A stretch of 64,000 nt of DNA. Origin: CAVSIP01 sp963728075 (GTDB lineage: Bacteria; Actinomycetota; Actinomycetes; JAFAQI01; DASSKL01). Each line of letters begins with the position of its first letter. Within the stretch, counting starts at the first letter, position 1. The position numbers and the translations under genes were made by a program. Below the pieces are notes generated by a model, which worked only from the letters and a program-made list of their open reading frames with translations, was not told the origin of the DNA and searched no databases. Where the stretch lies: contig CAVSIP010000007.1 of NCBI GenBank assembly GCA_963728075.1, positions 558,001-622,000 on the forward strand. The letters run 5' to 3'. Of this stretch, positions 54,193-63,663 are shown piece after piece.

Positions 54193-55458
54193 GTGCGGAC
54201 GCGGCTACGAGCGGTGTGGGCGGTGCTGCGCGGCCTCCCGGTCGCCGGCCGGGCCGCCCTCGCCGTCGTCGTCCTGGCCAGCCTGTCGGTCGGCACCGCC
54301 AGCGCCGCGAGCGGCGTCCTCCGCGGGTCCGGGACGGGCGTCGCCGACGGCATCCGGGCCGCGGCGGGTGCGCTGTCCCCGACCGAAGGCTCCGGCGGTG
54401 GCGCCACGGAGACGTCCGGCTCCACGAGCACCCGCCACGCCGCACGCAACCGGGTGACCGTACGGCCGCTCGAGTCCCTGCACCAGGCGGACTTCCTCGT
54501 CACCCTGCCCCACACCGTCACGCGGGAGCAGCTGCGCACGATCGCCGGCCAGCGTGGAGTCGACGCGGTCGAGCTCGTCGACATCGGCCGGGCGAACGTC
54601 GACGGCCACCCGGCGTCCGTCCTCGGCGTGGACGCCTCCACCTTCCGCGCGTTCACCCCGAAGCTGTCCGCCGAGTCCGACCCGCTGTGGCTGTCCGTCG
54701 CGCGGGGGGAGCTCGTGGCCTCGTTCGGCTTCGGCCACGACGCTGCGCTCCCGCTGGGCACGGCCGTGCACGTCCGCGGCAAGCGGCCGATGGACCTGCG
54801 GATCGGCGCGTTCGCCTCCACCCTGCCCGGCGTCGACGCCGTCGTCGGCCGCAACGAGGCCCGCGGGCTGGGCCTGCCCGCCTCGAACGGCGTCGTCGTC
54901 AGCGCCCCGAAGACCGACCCGCTGGCGCTGCGCGACCGGCTCGCCGAGCTGCTCCCCAAGGGCGCCTCGGTGCAGATGCTGCGCAAGGTCGTGATGATCC
55001 GCGACGCCGGGTCCTACCTCACCCGCCAGCAGATCAACACGATCCTCAAGGCCGCGTACAGCCGGATCGGCAAGCCGTACGTGTGGGGCGCCGTGGGCCC
55101 GGACTCCTTCGACTGCTCGGGCCTGATCGGTTGGGCGTACGCGCATGCCGGCGTCGCGCTGCCGCGCACGTCGCAACAGCAGTGGTTCGCGGGCCCGCAC
55201 GTGCCGCTGTCCGACGCGCGGCCGGGCGACCTGCTGTTCTGGACCTACGACGAGTCCGACCCGAGCAACGTCGACCACGTCGCGATGTACATCGGCGACG
55301 GCAAGATGGTGGTCGCGCCGCACACCGGCGACTGGGTGCGCATCAAGCCGGTGCCGCTGTCCCACCTCGCCGGTGTCGTCCGGGTCGACCCGAGCATGGC
55401 GCTGCGGGTCGGCGGCCCCCGCTTCCACATCGGCGGCGGCACGATCAGCGTCGGCTGA
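54193..55458 (+). CDS. Secreted NlpC/P60 peptidoglycan hydrolase
   Basis: About 421 residues. A signal/anchor helix (about 14-36, AGRAALAVVVLASLSVGTAS) is followed by a Gly/Ser linker, an N-terminal domain (about 80-270, unnamed), and an NlpC/P60 domain at about 290-415. The catalytic Cys308 (FDCSGLIGWAY), His362 (VDHVAMYIG) and PHTGDWV are in place. It cleaves peptide cross-links of the wall, usually near D-Glu-meso-diaminopimelate. The GTG at 54193 follows GGGAG by nine bases. I saw no c-di-AMP riboswitch upstream. Confidence 0.87.
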   Translation: MRTRLRAVWAVLRGLPVAGRAALAVVVLASLSVGTASAASGVLRGSGTGVADGIRAAAGALSPTEGSGGGATETSGSTSTRHAARNRVTVRPLESLHQADFLVTLPHTVTREQLRTIAGQRGVDAVELVDIGRANVDGHPASVLGVDASTFRAFTPKLSAESDPLWLSVARGELVASFGFGHDAALPLGTAVHVRGKRPMDLRIGAFASTLPGVDAVVGRNEARGLGLPASNGVVVSAPKTDPLALRDRLAELLPKGASVQMLRKVVMIRDAGSYLTRQQINTILKAAYSRIGKPYVWGAVGPDSFDCSGLIGWAYAHAGVALPRTSQQQWFAGPHVPLSDARPGDLLFWTYDESDPSNVDHVAMYIGDGKMVVAPHTGDWVRIKPVPLSHLAGVVRVDPSMALRVGGPRFHIGGGTISVG

Positions 55459-55468
55459 CGGTCTGCAG

Positions 55469-55485
55469 GTTGATCTGTCTCGTGG
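55469..55485 (+). repeat. 17-base interspersed repeat, copy 2
   Basis: GTTGATCTGTCTCGTGG, identical to the minus strand of 46826-46842. It starts 11 bases after the stop of the NlpC/P60 gene. Confidence 0.6.
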
Positions 55486-55552
55486 CGGGCACACGCCGAA
55501 CGGTGCGGAGGGCGGCTCAAGACCGGCCCCCACCCATGCCGACGAATGGACC

Positions 55553-56362
55553 ATGCGCACTGGTCTGTTCGCCGTAGTCACCGCTGCCGGTCTGCTCGCC
55601 ACCGGATGCATGGGTGGGTCGGGCTCGCAGGACGCGGCGGCGCCGGTGGTGGTGCACCACAAGCCCACCCCGGCGGCGTCCGAGCCCGCGGCGAAGGTCG
55701 CCCCGCGTGACGCCGTGCTGGCGGCCGCCAAGGCCACCGAGGCGACGGGCAGCGCACAGTTCACCGTGCTCGTCCGCCCGCGCGGCGGATCGCAGCACGA
55801 CCCGGCCCAGCCGCCGAACGACATCCTCCGCTACGCCGGGAACGTCGACTTCACCCACACGCGCATGCACGTGGACGTCTACGCGTACGGCGACGCCACC
55901 GGCCAGCCCCAACGCTCCCTCGGCCGCGTCGTGCTCAGCAACGGCCGGGAGTACGTCAGCTGGGCCGACGGGTCGACCTCTCAGCTGCCGGTCAAGCCCG
56001 GCGCCGACCTGCTGACCCTGACGACGGTCCTGGACGGCGCGCTGACGCCGGTCCGCGACGCCGGCATGCAGCGGGGCAAGGACCTCGGCCCGGCGCCCCT
56101 GCAGGTGTACGAGCTCCGCGTAGGCAGCGCGGACGTCGCCGCGCAGCTCGGCCTGCCCGCCGGTACGTTCGGTGGCCGCCAGGTCATCCGCCAGATCTGG
56201 GTCGACGGCCAGGGCCGGCTGGTCCGGGTCGACGACATCCTCGACCTGAGCAACCTGTCCCTGCCCAAGGCGCTGGCAGGCCTGCCCGGGCTGCTCGTCT
56301 CCACCAAGCTCACGTCGTTCGGCGTGCCGGTGTTCCAGCACGTCGCCGCGCAGAACAGCTGA
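55553..56362 (+). CDS. Lipoprotein of unknown function
   Basis: A 269-residue protein. The lipobox is LATGC at about 15-19 (FAVVTAAGLLATGC). After a Pro/Ala linker come beta-rich segments: GSAQFTVLVRPR, RMHVDVYAYGDATGQ, REYVSWADGS, QVIRQIWVDGQGRLVRVDD. The last part resembles the LppX/LolA-type carriers of mycobacteria (GVxVFQ tail). Lipid binding is inference. ATG at 55553. It follows the NlpC/P60 gene at 94 bases. Confidence 0.7.
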   Translation: MRTGLFAVVTAAGLLATGCMGGSGSQDAAAPVVVHHKPTPAASEPAAKVAPRDAVLAAAKATEATGSAQFTVLVRPRGGSQHDPAQPPNDILRYAGNVDFTHTRMHVDVYAYGDATGQPQRSLGRVVLSNGREYVSWADGSTSQLPVKPGADLLTLTTVLDGALTPVRDAGMQRGKDLGPAPLQVYELRVGSADVAAQLGLPAGTFGGRQVIRQIWVDGQGRLVRVDDILDLSNLSLPKALAGLPGLLVSTKLTSFGVPVFQHVAAQNS

Positions 56363-56383
56363 CCGTAACCGGGTCGGGGGCGC

Positions 56384-57208
56384 TCACTCCGACGCGGCGC
56401 CGGTGAACCGCGGCGGCCGCTTCTCCTTCAGGGCCGCCACGCCCTCCCGCGCGTCCGGCCCGGTGAAGCCGAGGAACTCCATCGCCAGCGAGGCGTCGAA
56501 CGCCGGGCCCGCCTGACGGAGCCAGTTGTTCAGCGCGTACTTCGTCCAGCGCAGTGCCGACTGCGAGCCCTGGGCCAGCTTCGTGGCGATGTCCAGCGAC
56601 CGGTCGTGGACCTCGGCGTCCGCCACGCACAGCGAGACCAGGCCGATCCGCTCCGCCTCCTCGCCGGACAGCGGCTCACAGGTCAGCAGGTGGTACTTCG
56701 CCTTCGCGAGCCCGCAGAGCAGCGGCCACAGGATCACCGCATGGTCGCCCGCCACCACACCCAGCCGGGTGTGCCCGTCGATGATCCGCGCGGTCCGCCC
56801 GGCGACGGACACGTCGGCGAGCAGCGCGACCACCAGGCCGGCACCCACGGCCGGGCCCTGGATCGCGGACACGATCGGCTTCGCGCAGTTGACCATCTCG
56901 TACACGAGGTCGCGCGCCTCGCGCAGCACCTCCACCCGGGCGGTCCAGTCCTCGACGATGTCGTCGAGCATCCGGATGTCACCGCCGGCGGAGAACGCCT
57001 CGCCCGCCCCACGGACCACGACGGCGCGGACGGACGGGTCGCGATCGACGGCGCGCCACAGCAGCGACAGGTCGCGGTGCATCGCGCGGTCGGTCGCGTT
57101 GAGCCGGCCCGGGTTGCTGATGACCACCCGCAGCACACCGTCCGCGGGACGCTCGAACTGCAGGCTCGGGAACTGCTGGGCGTAGTCGGTGCTCGCGGAG
57201 TCGGTCAT
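56384..57208 (-). CDS. Enoyl-CoA hydratase/isomerase family protein
   Basis: A 274-residue crotonase. The oxyanion-hole segments are AVVVRGAGEAFSAGGDIRML near 63-80 and IQGPAVGAGLVVALLADVSV near 116. The first position of catalysis often has Glu at about 145; here GVVAGDHAVILW has Asp in that stretch. Ends with ALKEKRPPRFTGAASE. It could hydrate enoyl-CoA or isomerise it. It follows the trehalase-like gene on the same strand (24 bases apart). Confidence 0.83.
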   Translation of the reverse strand: MTDSASTDYAQQFPSLQFERPADGVLRVVISNPGRLNATDRAMHRDLSLLWRAVDRDPSVRAVVVRGAGEAFSAGGDIRMLDDIVEDWTARVEVLREARDLVYEMVNCAKPIVSAIQGPAVGAGLVVALLADVSVAGRTARIIDGHTRLGVVAGDHAVILWPLLCGLAKAKYHLLTCEPLSGEEAERIGLVSLCVADAEVHDRSLDIATKLAQGSQSALRWTKYALNNWLRQAGPAFDASLAMEFLGFTGPDAREGVAALKEKRPPRFTGAASE

Positions 57209-57231
57209 GCCCGCATCCTGCTGCAGCGCGG

Positions 57232-59028
57232 TCAGTCGTCGCGGCGCGGGTGCGCCGGGCCGCCGTCGCGCGAGAGGGCCCGTGCCGTCTCGATGAGCGG
57301 CACGTGGCTGAACGCCTGCGGGAAGTTGCCGACCTGGCGGCGGCTGTGCGGGTCGTACTCCTCGGCGAGCAGCCCGACGTCGTTGCGCAGGTCCAGCAGC
57401 CGCTCGAACAGCGCGCGTGCGTCCCGGTCGCGCCCCTGCAGGGCGTAGTTGTTCGCCAGCCAGAACGAGCAGGCGAGGAACGCACCCTCACCGGGTGGCA
57501 GCCCGTCGGGGGAGTCCGATCCCGGCTGTGTGTAGCGCAGCAGGAAGCCGTCGGCGAGGAGTTCCCGCTCGAGCGCCGCGACCGTGCCGACCATGCGCGG
57601 GTCGTCGGCGGGCAGGAACCCCACCAGCGGCAGCATGAGCACAGCGGCGTCGAGCTCGCGGCTGCCGTAGTACATCGTGAACGTCCCGCGCTCGTCGTCG
57701 TAGCCGTGCTGCAGCACGTCGGCGCGGATCTCGTCCCGAAGCGCACGCCACCGCTGCGCCGGGCCGTGCATGCCGAACCGCTCGATGGTCTTGACGCTGC
57801 GGTCGGCGGCGACCCAGGCCATGACGCGGGAGTGCGTGAAGTGCTGCCGTCCGCCGCGCACCTCCCAGATGCCGTCGTCGGGCTCGTCCCAGACCTGCTC
57901 GAGGTGCTCCATGAGCGCGACCTGCAGGGCCCAGCCGTACTCGTCGGGCTCCAGCGAGTGCAGCCGGGCCAGGTGCAGCGCGTCCATGACCTCGCCGTGC
58001 ACGTCGAGCTGGAACTGGCCGACCGCCGCGTTGCCGATCCGTACGGGCCGCGCGCCCTCGTAGCCCGGCAGCCAGTCCGCCTCCCACTCGGACAGCCGCC
58101 GCTCCCCGGCGACGCCGTACATGATCTGCAGGTCCTCCGGGGTGCCGGCCGCCGCGCGCAGCAGCCAGCGCCGCCACTCCCGCGCCTCCGCGGTGAACCC
58201 CGTGGCCAGCAGCGCCTGCAGGGTCAGCGTCGCGTCGCGCAGCCAGCAGAAGCGGTAGTCCCAGTTCCGCATGCCGCCCAGCTGCTCCGGCAGCGAGGTG
58301 GTCGCGGCGGCGACGATGCCGCCGGTCGGCGCGTACGTCAGGCCCTTCAGCGTGACCAGCGAGCGGCGTACGGCATCCGGCCACTCGCCGTCGTACTGGC
58401 AGCCGGCGATCCACTCGTGCCAGAACGACTCCGTCCGCTCCAGCGCCTCGAACGGGTCCACCGGTTCGGGTGGCGGCAGGTGCGACTCCCGCCAGGTGAG
58501 CACGAACGGCACCCGGTCGCCCTCCGCGACGGCGAACTCGGCGACGGTCGAGAAGTCCTCGCCCCGGGTCTCGACCGGGGTACGCAGCCAGGCGGCGTTC
58601 GGCCCGGCGACGGCGACCACGTCCCGGTCCAGCCGGCGCACCCAGGGCACCGTCCGCCCGTAGTCGAACCGCCAGCGCAGCTCCATCCGCATCGGCACCC
58701 GCCCGCGCACGCCCTCGACGATGCGGACGACGTCCGGCGCCTGCCCGCGGATGGGCATGAACTCGACCAGCCGGACGGTGCCCTCGTCGGTGTCGAACTC
58801 GGTCTCCAGCACCAGCGAGTCGCCCCGGTAGCGGCGGCGGGTGGCGCGGACGTCACCCTGCGGTGCCAGCCGCCAGTGGCCGTGCTCGTCGCTGCCGAGC
58901 AGGGCCGCGAACATCGCGGCGGAGTCGAAGCGGGGGAAGCACAGCCAGTCGATCGACCCGTCCCGGCCGACCAGGGCTGCGGTCTGCGTGTCCCCGAGCA
59001 AGGCATAGTCCTCGATGCGCTGCGCCAC
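57232..59028 (-). CDS. GH15 family glycosidase, probable trehalase or glucan glucosidase
   Basis: A 598-residue protein. It starts VAQRIEDYALLGDTQTAALV, has GGMRNWDYRFCWLRDATLTL near 255-275, DDGIWEVRGGRQHFTHSRVM near 385 with the probable general acid Glu, and the base Glu in PPGEGAFLACSFWLANNY near 510. The form without signal peptide matches mycobacterial GH15 trehalase. With otsA and otsB at 14.7-18.3 kb it could recycle trehalose; the substrate is inferred. The GTG at 59028 follows GGGCGGG. Confidence 0.85.
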   Translation of the reverse strand: MAQRIEDYALLGDTQTAALVGRDGSIDWLCFPRFDSAAMFAALLGSDEHGHWRLAPQGDVRATRRRYRGDSLVLETEFDTDEGTVRLVEFMPIRGQAPDVVRIVEGVRGRVPMRMELRWRFDYGRTVPWVRRLDRDVVAVAGPNAAWLRTPVETRGEDFSTVAEFAVAEGDRVPFVLTWRESHLPPPEPVDPFEALERTESFWHEWIAGCQYDGEWPDAVRRSLVTLKGLTYAPTGGIVAAATTSLPEQLGGMRNWDYRFCWLRDATLTLQALLATGFTAEAREWRRWLLRAAAGTPEDLQIMYGVAGERRLSEWEADWLPGYEGARPVRIGNAAVGQFQLDVHGEVMDALHLARLHSLEPDEYGWALQVALMEHLEQVWDEPDDGIWEVRGGRQHFTHSRVMAWVAADRSVKTIERFGMHGPAQRWRALRDEIRADVLQHGYDDERGTFTMYYGSRELDAAVLMLPLVGFLPADDPRMVGTVAALERELLADGFLLRYTQPGSDSPDGLPPGEGAFLACSFWLANNYALQGRDRDARALFERLLDLRNDVGLLAEEYDPHSRRQVGNFPQAFSHVPLIETARALSRDGGPAHPRRDD

Positions 59029-59072
59029 CCGCCCAGCATGCCGTGTACGGTCCACCGCGACCGGAGGGAGAG

Positions 59073-59840
59073 GTGGACGTGGGCGACTTCGACGGCAAGG
59101 TGGCAATCGTCACCGGCGGTACGCGGGGCATCGGCCTGGCGATCGCCGAGGAGCTGGCCAAGCGCGGGGCGCGGGTGTGCGTGACCGCCCGCAAGCCCGA
59201 GGAGCTGGAGGCCGCGGTGGAGCGGCTCGGCGGCCCCGAGCGGGCCATCGCCTCGCGCGGCAGCGCGGATGACGAGGAGCATCAGGCCGCGACCGTCGCG
59301 ACGGTGCTGGAGCGGTTCGGCTCGGTCGACGTCCTGGTCAACAACGCGGCCGTGAACCCGCACTTCGGCCCGATCATGGACGCGCCGCTCGCGACCGTCC
59401 GCAAGGTGATGGAGGTCAACGTCGTCTCCCCGATCGCGTGGGCGCAGCAGTGCTGGCACGCGTGGATGAAGGAGCACAGCGGCGGCGCGATCCTCAACGT
59501 CGCCAGCGTCGGCGGCGTCCGTACCGGCCCGTTCCTCGGCGCGTACAACGCGAGCAAGGCCGCGCTCATCCACCTCACCAAGCAGATGGCCGGCGAGATG
59601 GGGCCCAGCGTGCGGGTGAACGCCGTCGCCCCGGCCGTGGTCAAGACCTACTTCGCCCGGGCCCTGTACGAGGGCAGGGAGGAGCAGGCGGCGCAGGCGT
59701 ACCCGATGAAGCGGCTGGGCGAGCCCGAGGACGTCGGTCGGCTCGGGGCGTTCCTGCTCAGCGACGACGCCTCCTGGATCAGCGGTGAGACCGTGGTCAT
59801 CGACGGTGGCGTCACCACGCTGTCCGGCGCCGGGGGCTGA
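59073..59840 (+). CDS. Short-chain dehydrogenase/reductase
   Basis: A 255-residue SDR. The cofactor motif TGGTRGIG is near residue 13, VNNAAVNPHF near 90, and the catalytic Ser/Tyr/Lys are in ASVGGV and YNASKAA near 140-162. It has the classical form acting with NAD(P)H. It ends SGETVVIDGGVTTLSGAGG. GGAGGGAGAG precedes the GTG at 59073. Substrate unknown; FabG-like by wording. Confidence 0.85.
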   Translation: MDVGDFDGKVAIVTGGTRGIGLAIAEELAKRGARVCVTARKPEELEAAVERLGGPERAIASRGSADDEEHQAATVATVLERFGSVDVLVNNAAVNPHFGPIMDAPLATVRKVMEVNVVSPIAWAQQCWHAWMKEHSGGAILNVASVGGVRTGPFLGAYNASKAALIHLTKQMAGEMGPSVRVNAVAPAVVKTYFARALYEGREEQAAQAYPMKRLGEPEDVGRLGAFLLSDDASWISGETVVIDGGVTTLSGAGG

Positions 59841-59867
59841 CGCGCCCACCAGGCGTACCCTGGCCGG

Positions 59868-60227
59868 GTGAGCACGCAGTCCCCGGTACGGCGTCGCCCG
59901 ACCCGCCGACCGCAGAACCCGTACACGAAGGCCGCGGCCTGGGCGTTCATCTCTCTGCTTGCGTTCTTCGCCGCCGGCGTCTACTTCGCCGAGCCGGCCA
60001 AGGCGCTGCCCGTCTTCCTGCCGGGCCAGCAGCCCGGCCAGGACCTGCACCTCATCCAGCACGCGGTCGTCGCCGGGGTCATCGGCGTGTTCTCCCTGTT
60101 CGCGACGCTGGTCTCGCTCATCACCGCCGGCGCCCCGCCCCGCCAGCCGGTGCGCATCTCGCCCGACGCCCGGGGCGCGCACCCCCACATCCGCTCGATC
60201 CCACCGCAGCCCGGCCCCCGCGCGTGA
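59868..60227 (+). CDS. Small membrane protein of unknown function
   Basis: A 119-residue protein. A basic N-terminus (RRRPTRRPQNPY) is followed by two helices (about 24-44, AAAWAFISLLAFFAAGVYFA, and 66-87, AVVAGVIGVFSLFATLVSLI) and a Pro/Arg-rich tail. GTG at 59868. It stands 27 bases after the SDR gene. Family not recognised. Confidence 0.6.
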   Translation: MSTQSPVRRRPTRRPQNPYTKAAAWAFISLLAFFAAGVYFAEPAKALPVFLPGQQPGQDLHLIQHAVVAGVIGVFSLFATLVSLITAGAPPRQPVRISPDARGAHPHIRSIPPQPGPRA

Positions 60228-60329
60228 CGTGCGTCACGCTTGTTGAATCCGCGTCCAACCTCGATTGACCCGCTCGCTCGCGGTCTGCGACCGTGGACGC
60301 AACCCACCCCGAGTTCTCGAGGAGCAGTC

Positions 60330-61160
60330 GTGTCGCGGATCGCAGTGGTCACCGGAGGCGCGTCGGGCATCGGCAAGGCCATCTCCGAGCGACTGGTCGC
60401 GCGGGGCGACAGCGTGGTCGTCGCCGACGTCAACGGTGACGGCGCCGCGCAGGTCGCCGAGCAGCTGACGGCGAGCGGCCCCGGCACGGCGACCGGCGTG
60501 CAGCTCGACGTCCGCGACGCCGAGGCGGTGGCGGACTGCTACCGCAAGGCCGCTGCCGACGGCGGCCGGCTCGACCTGGTGTTCAACAACGCGGGCATCG
60601 CGATCGGCGGCGAGGTCGAGGAGCTCACCGTCGAGCACTGGGACCGGATCATCGCGGTCAACCTCTCCGGTGTCGCGTACGGCGTCGCCGCGGCGTACCC
60701 GCTCATGGTCCGGCAGGGCTTCGGCCACATCGTCAACACCGCGTCGCTGGCCGGGCTGGTCCCCGCCCCGTTCCTCACGCCGTACGTCATGACCAAGCAT
60801 GGCGTCGTCGGACTGTCGCTGGCGCTGCGCGCCGAGGCCCGCCACTTCGGTGTGAAGGTCACGGCGATCTGCCCGAGCTTCGTCGACACGCCGATGGTGC
60901 GCAACCCGACCGGGACGACGGACCTGCCCTCGACGCCGCTCATGCAGCGGGCTGGCGAGATGCAGAACGCCAACCGTGCCTACGACGTCAGCAAGCTGGC
61001 GCGCGACGTCATGCGCGGGGTCGACCGCAACAAGGCGCTCATCGTCACGCCGTTCAACGCCCAGGTGATGTGGCGGCTGCAGCGGTTCGCGCCGTGGCTG
61101 CTGCAGGGCATCACCGAGCGCGGCGTCTCGGTCGTGCGGCGCCGCCTCGCGAAGGCCTGA
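60330..61160 (+). CDS. Short-chain dehydrogenase/reductase with extended C-terminus
   Basis: A 276-residue SDR starting VSRIAVVTGGASGIGKAISE. The Rossmann motif TGGASGIG is near 9, FNNAGIA near 86, and the active site has S, Y and K in TASLAGLVPAPFLTPYVMTKH near 135-155. The end is longer and basic (WLLQGITERGVSVVRRRLAKA) with a possible membrane-associated helix. GTG at 60330 follows GAGGAGC. It stands ahead of an enoyl-CoA hydratase gene, 23 bases apart, suggesting acyl-CoA metabolism. Confidence 0.83.
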   Translation: MSRIAVVTGGASGIGKAISERLVARGDSVVVADVNGDGAAQVAEQLTASGPGTATGVQLDVRDAEAVADCYRKAAADGGRLDLVFNNAGIAIGGEVEELTVEHWDRIIAVNLSGVAYGVAAAYPLMVRQGFGHIVNTASLAGLVPAPFLTPYVMTKHGVVGLSLALRAEARHFGVKVTAICPSFVDTPMVRNPTGTTDLPSTPLMQRAGEMQNANRAYDVSKLARDVMRGVDRNKALIVTPFNAQVMWRLQRFAPWLLQGITERGVSVVRRRLAKA

Positions 61161-61183
61161 GGCGGCTCGGGCAGACTGCCCGG

Positions 61184-62041
61184 GTGACCGACTACGAGCA
61201 CATCGCCTACCGCGTCGAGGATCGTGTCCTCACGCTGACGCTGAACCGGCCGGACAAGCTCAACGCCTTCACCGAGGTGATGCAGCGCGAGCTCATCGAC
61301 GCCTTCGACCGGTCCGATGCCGACGACGACGTACGCGCCGTCGTCGTCACGGGTGCCGGCCGCGGCTTCTGCGCCGGGGCCGACCTGTCCGCCGGCGCGC
61401 GCACGTTCGACGCGGAGGCGCGCGGTGGCCGGCCGGGCCTGCGCCGTGACGGCGGCGGCCAGGTCGTGCTGCGGATCTTCCGCAGCACCAAGCCGGTGAT
61501 CGCGGCGATCAACGGGCCGGCGGTCGGCGTCGGCGTCACGATGACGCTGCCGATGGACGTCCGGCTCGCCTCCACCGAGGCACGGTTCGGGTTCGTCTTC
61601 GCCCGCCGCGGCCTGGTGCCGGAGGCCTGCTCGACCTGGTTCCTGCCGCGCGTCGTCGGCATCAGCCAGGCGCAGGAGTGGGTGATGACCGGCCGGGTGT
61701 TCCCCGCGCAGGAGGCCCGGGACGCCGGCCTGGTCAAGGCGCTGCACGCGCCGGACGAGCTGCTGCCCGCTGCGCACGCGCTCGCCCGCGAGTGCGCGGA
61801 GAACACCAGTGCGGTGTCGGTCGCGCTGTCGCGTCAGATGCTGTGGCGGATGCTCGGTGAGAGCCACCCGATGGCGGCCCACCGGATCGACTCCCGCGGC
61901 ATCTCCGCGCTGGGCCGGGCGCCGGACGCGCTGGAGGGCGTCAGCTCGTTCCTCGAGAAGCGCCCGCCGCGGTTCACCATGAAGGTCAGCGCGGACATGC
62001 CGGAGTTCTACCCCTGGTGGGACGAGCCCGAGTTCTCCTGA
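61184..62041 (+). CDS. Enoyl-CoA hydratase/isomerase family protein
   Basis: A 285-residue crotonase. AVVVTGAGRGFCAGADLSAG near 52-70 and IAAINGPAVGVGVTMTLPMD near 104-123 are the oxyanion-hole parts. RFGFVFARRGLVPEACSTW near 132-151 holds the Glu of the second motif. It ends MPEFYPWWDEPEFS. GTG at 61184. The partner gene before it is the SDR at 60330, and the pair may be a small fatty-acid or sterol side-chain operon. Confidence 0.85.
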   Translation: MTDYEHIAYRVEDRVLTLTLNRPDKLNAFTEVMQRELIDAFDRSDADDDVRAVVVTGAGRGFCAGADLSAGARTFDAEARGGRPGLRRDGGGQVVLRIFRSTKPVIAAINGPAVGVGVTMTLPMDVRLASTEARFGFVFARRGLVPEACSTWFLPRVVGISQAQEWVMTGRVFPAQEARDAGLVKALHAPDELLPAAHALARECAENTSAVSVALSRQMLWRMLGESHPMAAHRIDSRGISALGRAPDALEGVSSFLEKRPPRFTMKVSADMPEFYPWWDEPEFS

Positions 62042-62159
62042 CATGACCTTAGGTGACCGATCGGAGACGGAGCGTCGAATACGTCAGTTGCTGTATGGCC
62101 AGGTGTGCCCGGCTCCCGTCCAATAGCGGTGCCAGATCGGACGCACCCAAGGACGTCCC

Positions 62160-62378
62160 GTGCTCGAGACGCGTAAGTACCAGGACGACTTCGTCGACAT
62201 GACCCTGCGGCTGGTAGGGGAGTTCCCCCAGCTGCCACCCGGCTCGGTCATCCGGTGTGCGACCCGTTGCCGGCGGGCGCTGCGCGCCGAAGGGTTGTCC
62301 GGGGTCGGACTCGTCACCGCCGCCGAGCACATGACGCGGGTGCGTCTGCGCCAGCGCCTGCACAGCCGGGCCGCCTGA
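62160..62378 (+). CDS. Conserved small helical protein (about 72 residues)
   Basis: A 72-residue protein, VLETRKYQDDFVDMTLRLVG, then EFPQLPPGSVIRCATRCRRA and LRAEGLSGVGLVTAAEHMTR. Three helices are predicted. The layout resembles a short actinobacterial conserved hypothetical protein with a similar PGSVIRC motif, which I recall only loosely. GTG at 62160; the 118-base leader holds no clear ribosome site. Confidence 0.6.
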   Translation: MLETRKYQDDFVDMTLRLVGEFPQLPPGSVIRCATRCRRALRAEGLSGVGLVTAAEHMTRVRLRQRLHSRAA

Positions 62379-62439
62379 GCATTCCCCCCGCGCCGGCGGG
62401 CGTACGGCACCGGGGGAGCGTACGGCTACGGTGACCGGC

Positions 62440-63663
62440 ATGGCTGTCCCCGCGTTCCTGCACCCCTTCGCCCGGCCTGCGGCCGAGCACTTCGTCCGCA
62501 TCGTCCGGGGGAAGGGGGCGGCGGTCTACGACGACGCCGGGCAGCGCTACGTCGACGCGCTGGCCAGCCTCTGGTACTGCAACGTCGGGCACGGCCGCGA
62601 GCGGATCGCCACCGCCGTCGCCGACCAGCTGCGCACGCTCGGCGGCTACCACACGTTCGAGAAGTTCACGAACGACCCGGCCGACCAGCTGTGCGAGCGG
62701 CTGGCGGCGACCGCCCCGATGCCCGACGCCCGGGTGTTCCTGTGCACGTCGGGTTCCGAGGCGGTCGACTCCGCGCTGAAGATCGCCCGTGTCGCCCACG
62801 TGGTCGCCGGGGACGAGCGGCGGACGATGGTGGTCGGCCGCCGGCACGCCTACCACGGCGTGACGTACGGGGGACTGTCCGTGCAGGGCCTGCCCCCGAA
62901 CCAGCAGGGGTTCGGCCCGCTGCTCGGCGACGTCGCGCAGATCGCCCACGACGACCTCGCCGACGCCGAGCGGCTGTTCGCCGCGCAGGGCGACCGGATC
63001 GCCGCGGTGATCGCCGAGCCGGTCATCGGCGCAGGCGGGGTGATGCCACCCGCACCGGGCTACCTGGAAGGGTTGCGGCACCTGTGCGACGAGCACGGCG
63101 CCTACCTCATCCTCGACGAGGTCATCTCCGGCTTCGGCCGGCTGGGCACCTGGTGGGGCGCGCAGCGGTACGGCATCGAGCCCGACCTCGTCACCTTCGC
63201 GAAGGGCGTGACGTCCGGCTACGTGCCGCTCGGCGGGGTGCTCGTCGGCGCGAAGGTGCGCGCGGCGCTGGAGGCCGACCCGGCCTACATGCTGCGCCAC
63301 GGCCACACCTACAGCGGGCACCCTGCGGCCTGCCGTGCCGCCCTGGAGAACCTCGCGATCCTCGACGACGAGCGGTTGTTCGAACGGGCGAACCCGGTCG
63401 GCGAGCGGCTGTCCGCCGGGCTGGCGAAGCTGCTCGCCGACGGCCGCCTCGCCGCCGTGCGGGGTGCGGGGGCCGTCTGGGCCGCGGTGCTGCCCGAGGG
63501 TCGTAGCGCACCGGCCGTACGGGACGGGATGCTGGCCCACGGGGTCATCGCCCGGCCGATCGGTGCGGACGTCGTCGCCTTCTGCCCGCCGCTGGTCATC
63601 GACGACACCGACATCGACCGGTGCGTGGAGGCGCTGGCCGCGGCACTGGAGGAGGACGGCTGA
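62440..63663 (+). CDS. Class III PLP-dependent aminotransferase
   Basis: A 407-residue fold-type I enzyme. It has SLWYCNVGHGR near 44, CTSGSEAVDSALKIAR near 104, the Asp in LILDEVISGFGRLGTWWG near 225 and the PLP lysine in LVTFAKGVTSGYVPLGGVLV near 254, plus HGHTYSGHPAACRAAL near 287. It moves an amino group, often from an omega-amine, to pyruvate or 2-oxoglutarate. The ATG at 62440 was preferred to GTG 62431, because TACGGT stands as a -10 just before. The next gene begins at the stop (ATG overlap). Confidence 0.85.
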   Translation: MAVPAFLHPFARPAAEHFVRIVRGKGAAVYDDAGQRYVDALASLWYCNVGHGRERIATAVADQLRTLGGYHTFEKFTNDPADQLCERLAATAPMPDARVFLCTSGSEAVDSALKIARVAHVVAGDERRTMVVGRRHAYHGVTYGGLSVQGLPPNQQGFGPLLGDVAQIAHDDLADAERLFAAQGDRIAAVIAEPVIGAGGVMPPAPGYLEGLRHLCDEHGAYLILDEVISGFGRLGTWWGAQRYGIEPDLVTFAKGVTSGYVPLGGVLVGAKVRAALEADPAYMLRHGHTYSGHPAACRAALENLAILDDERLFERANPVGERLSAGLAKLLADGRLAAVRGAGAVWAAVLPEGRSAPAVRDGMLAHGVIARPIGADVVAFCPPLVIDDTDIDRCVEALAAALEEDG

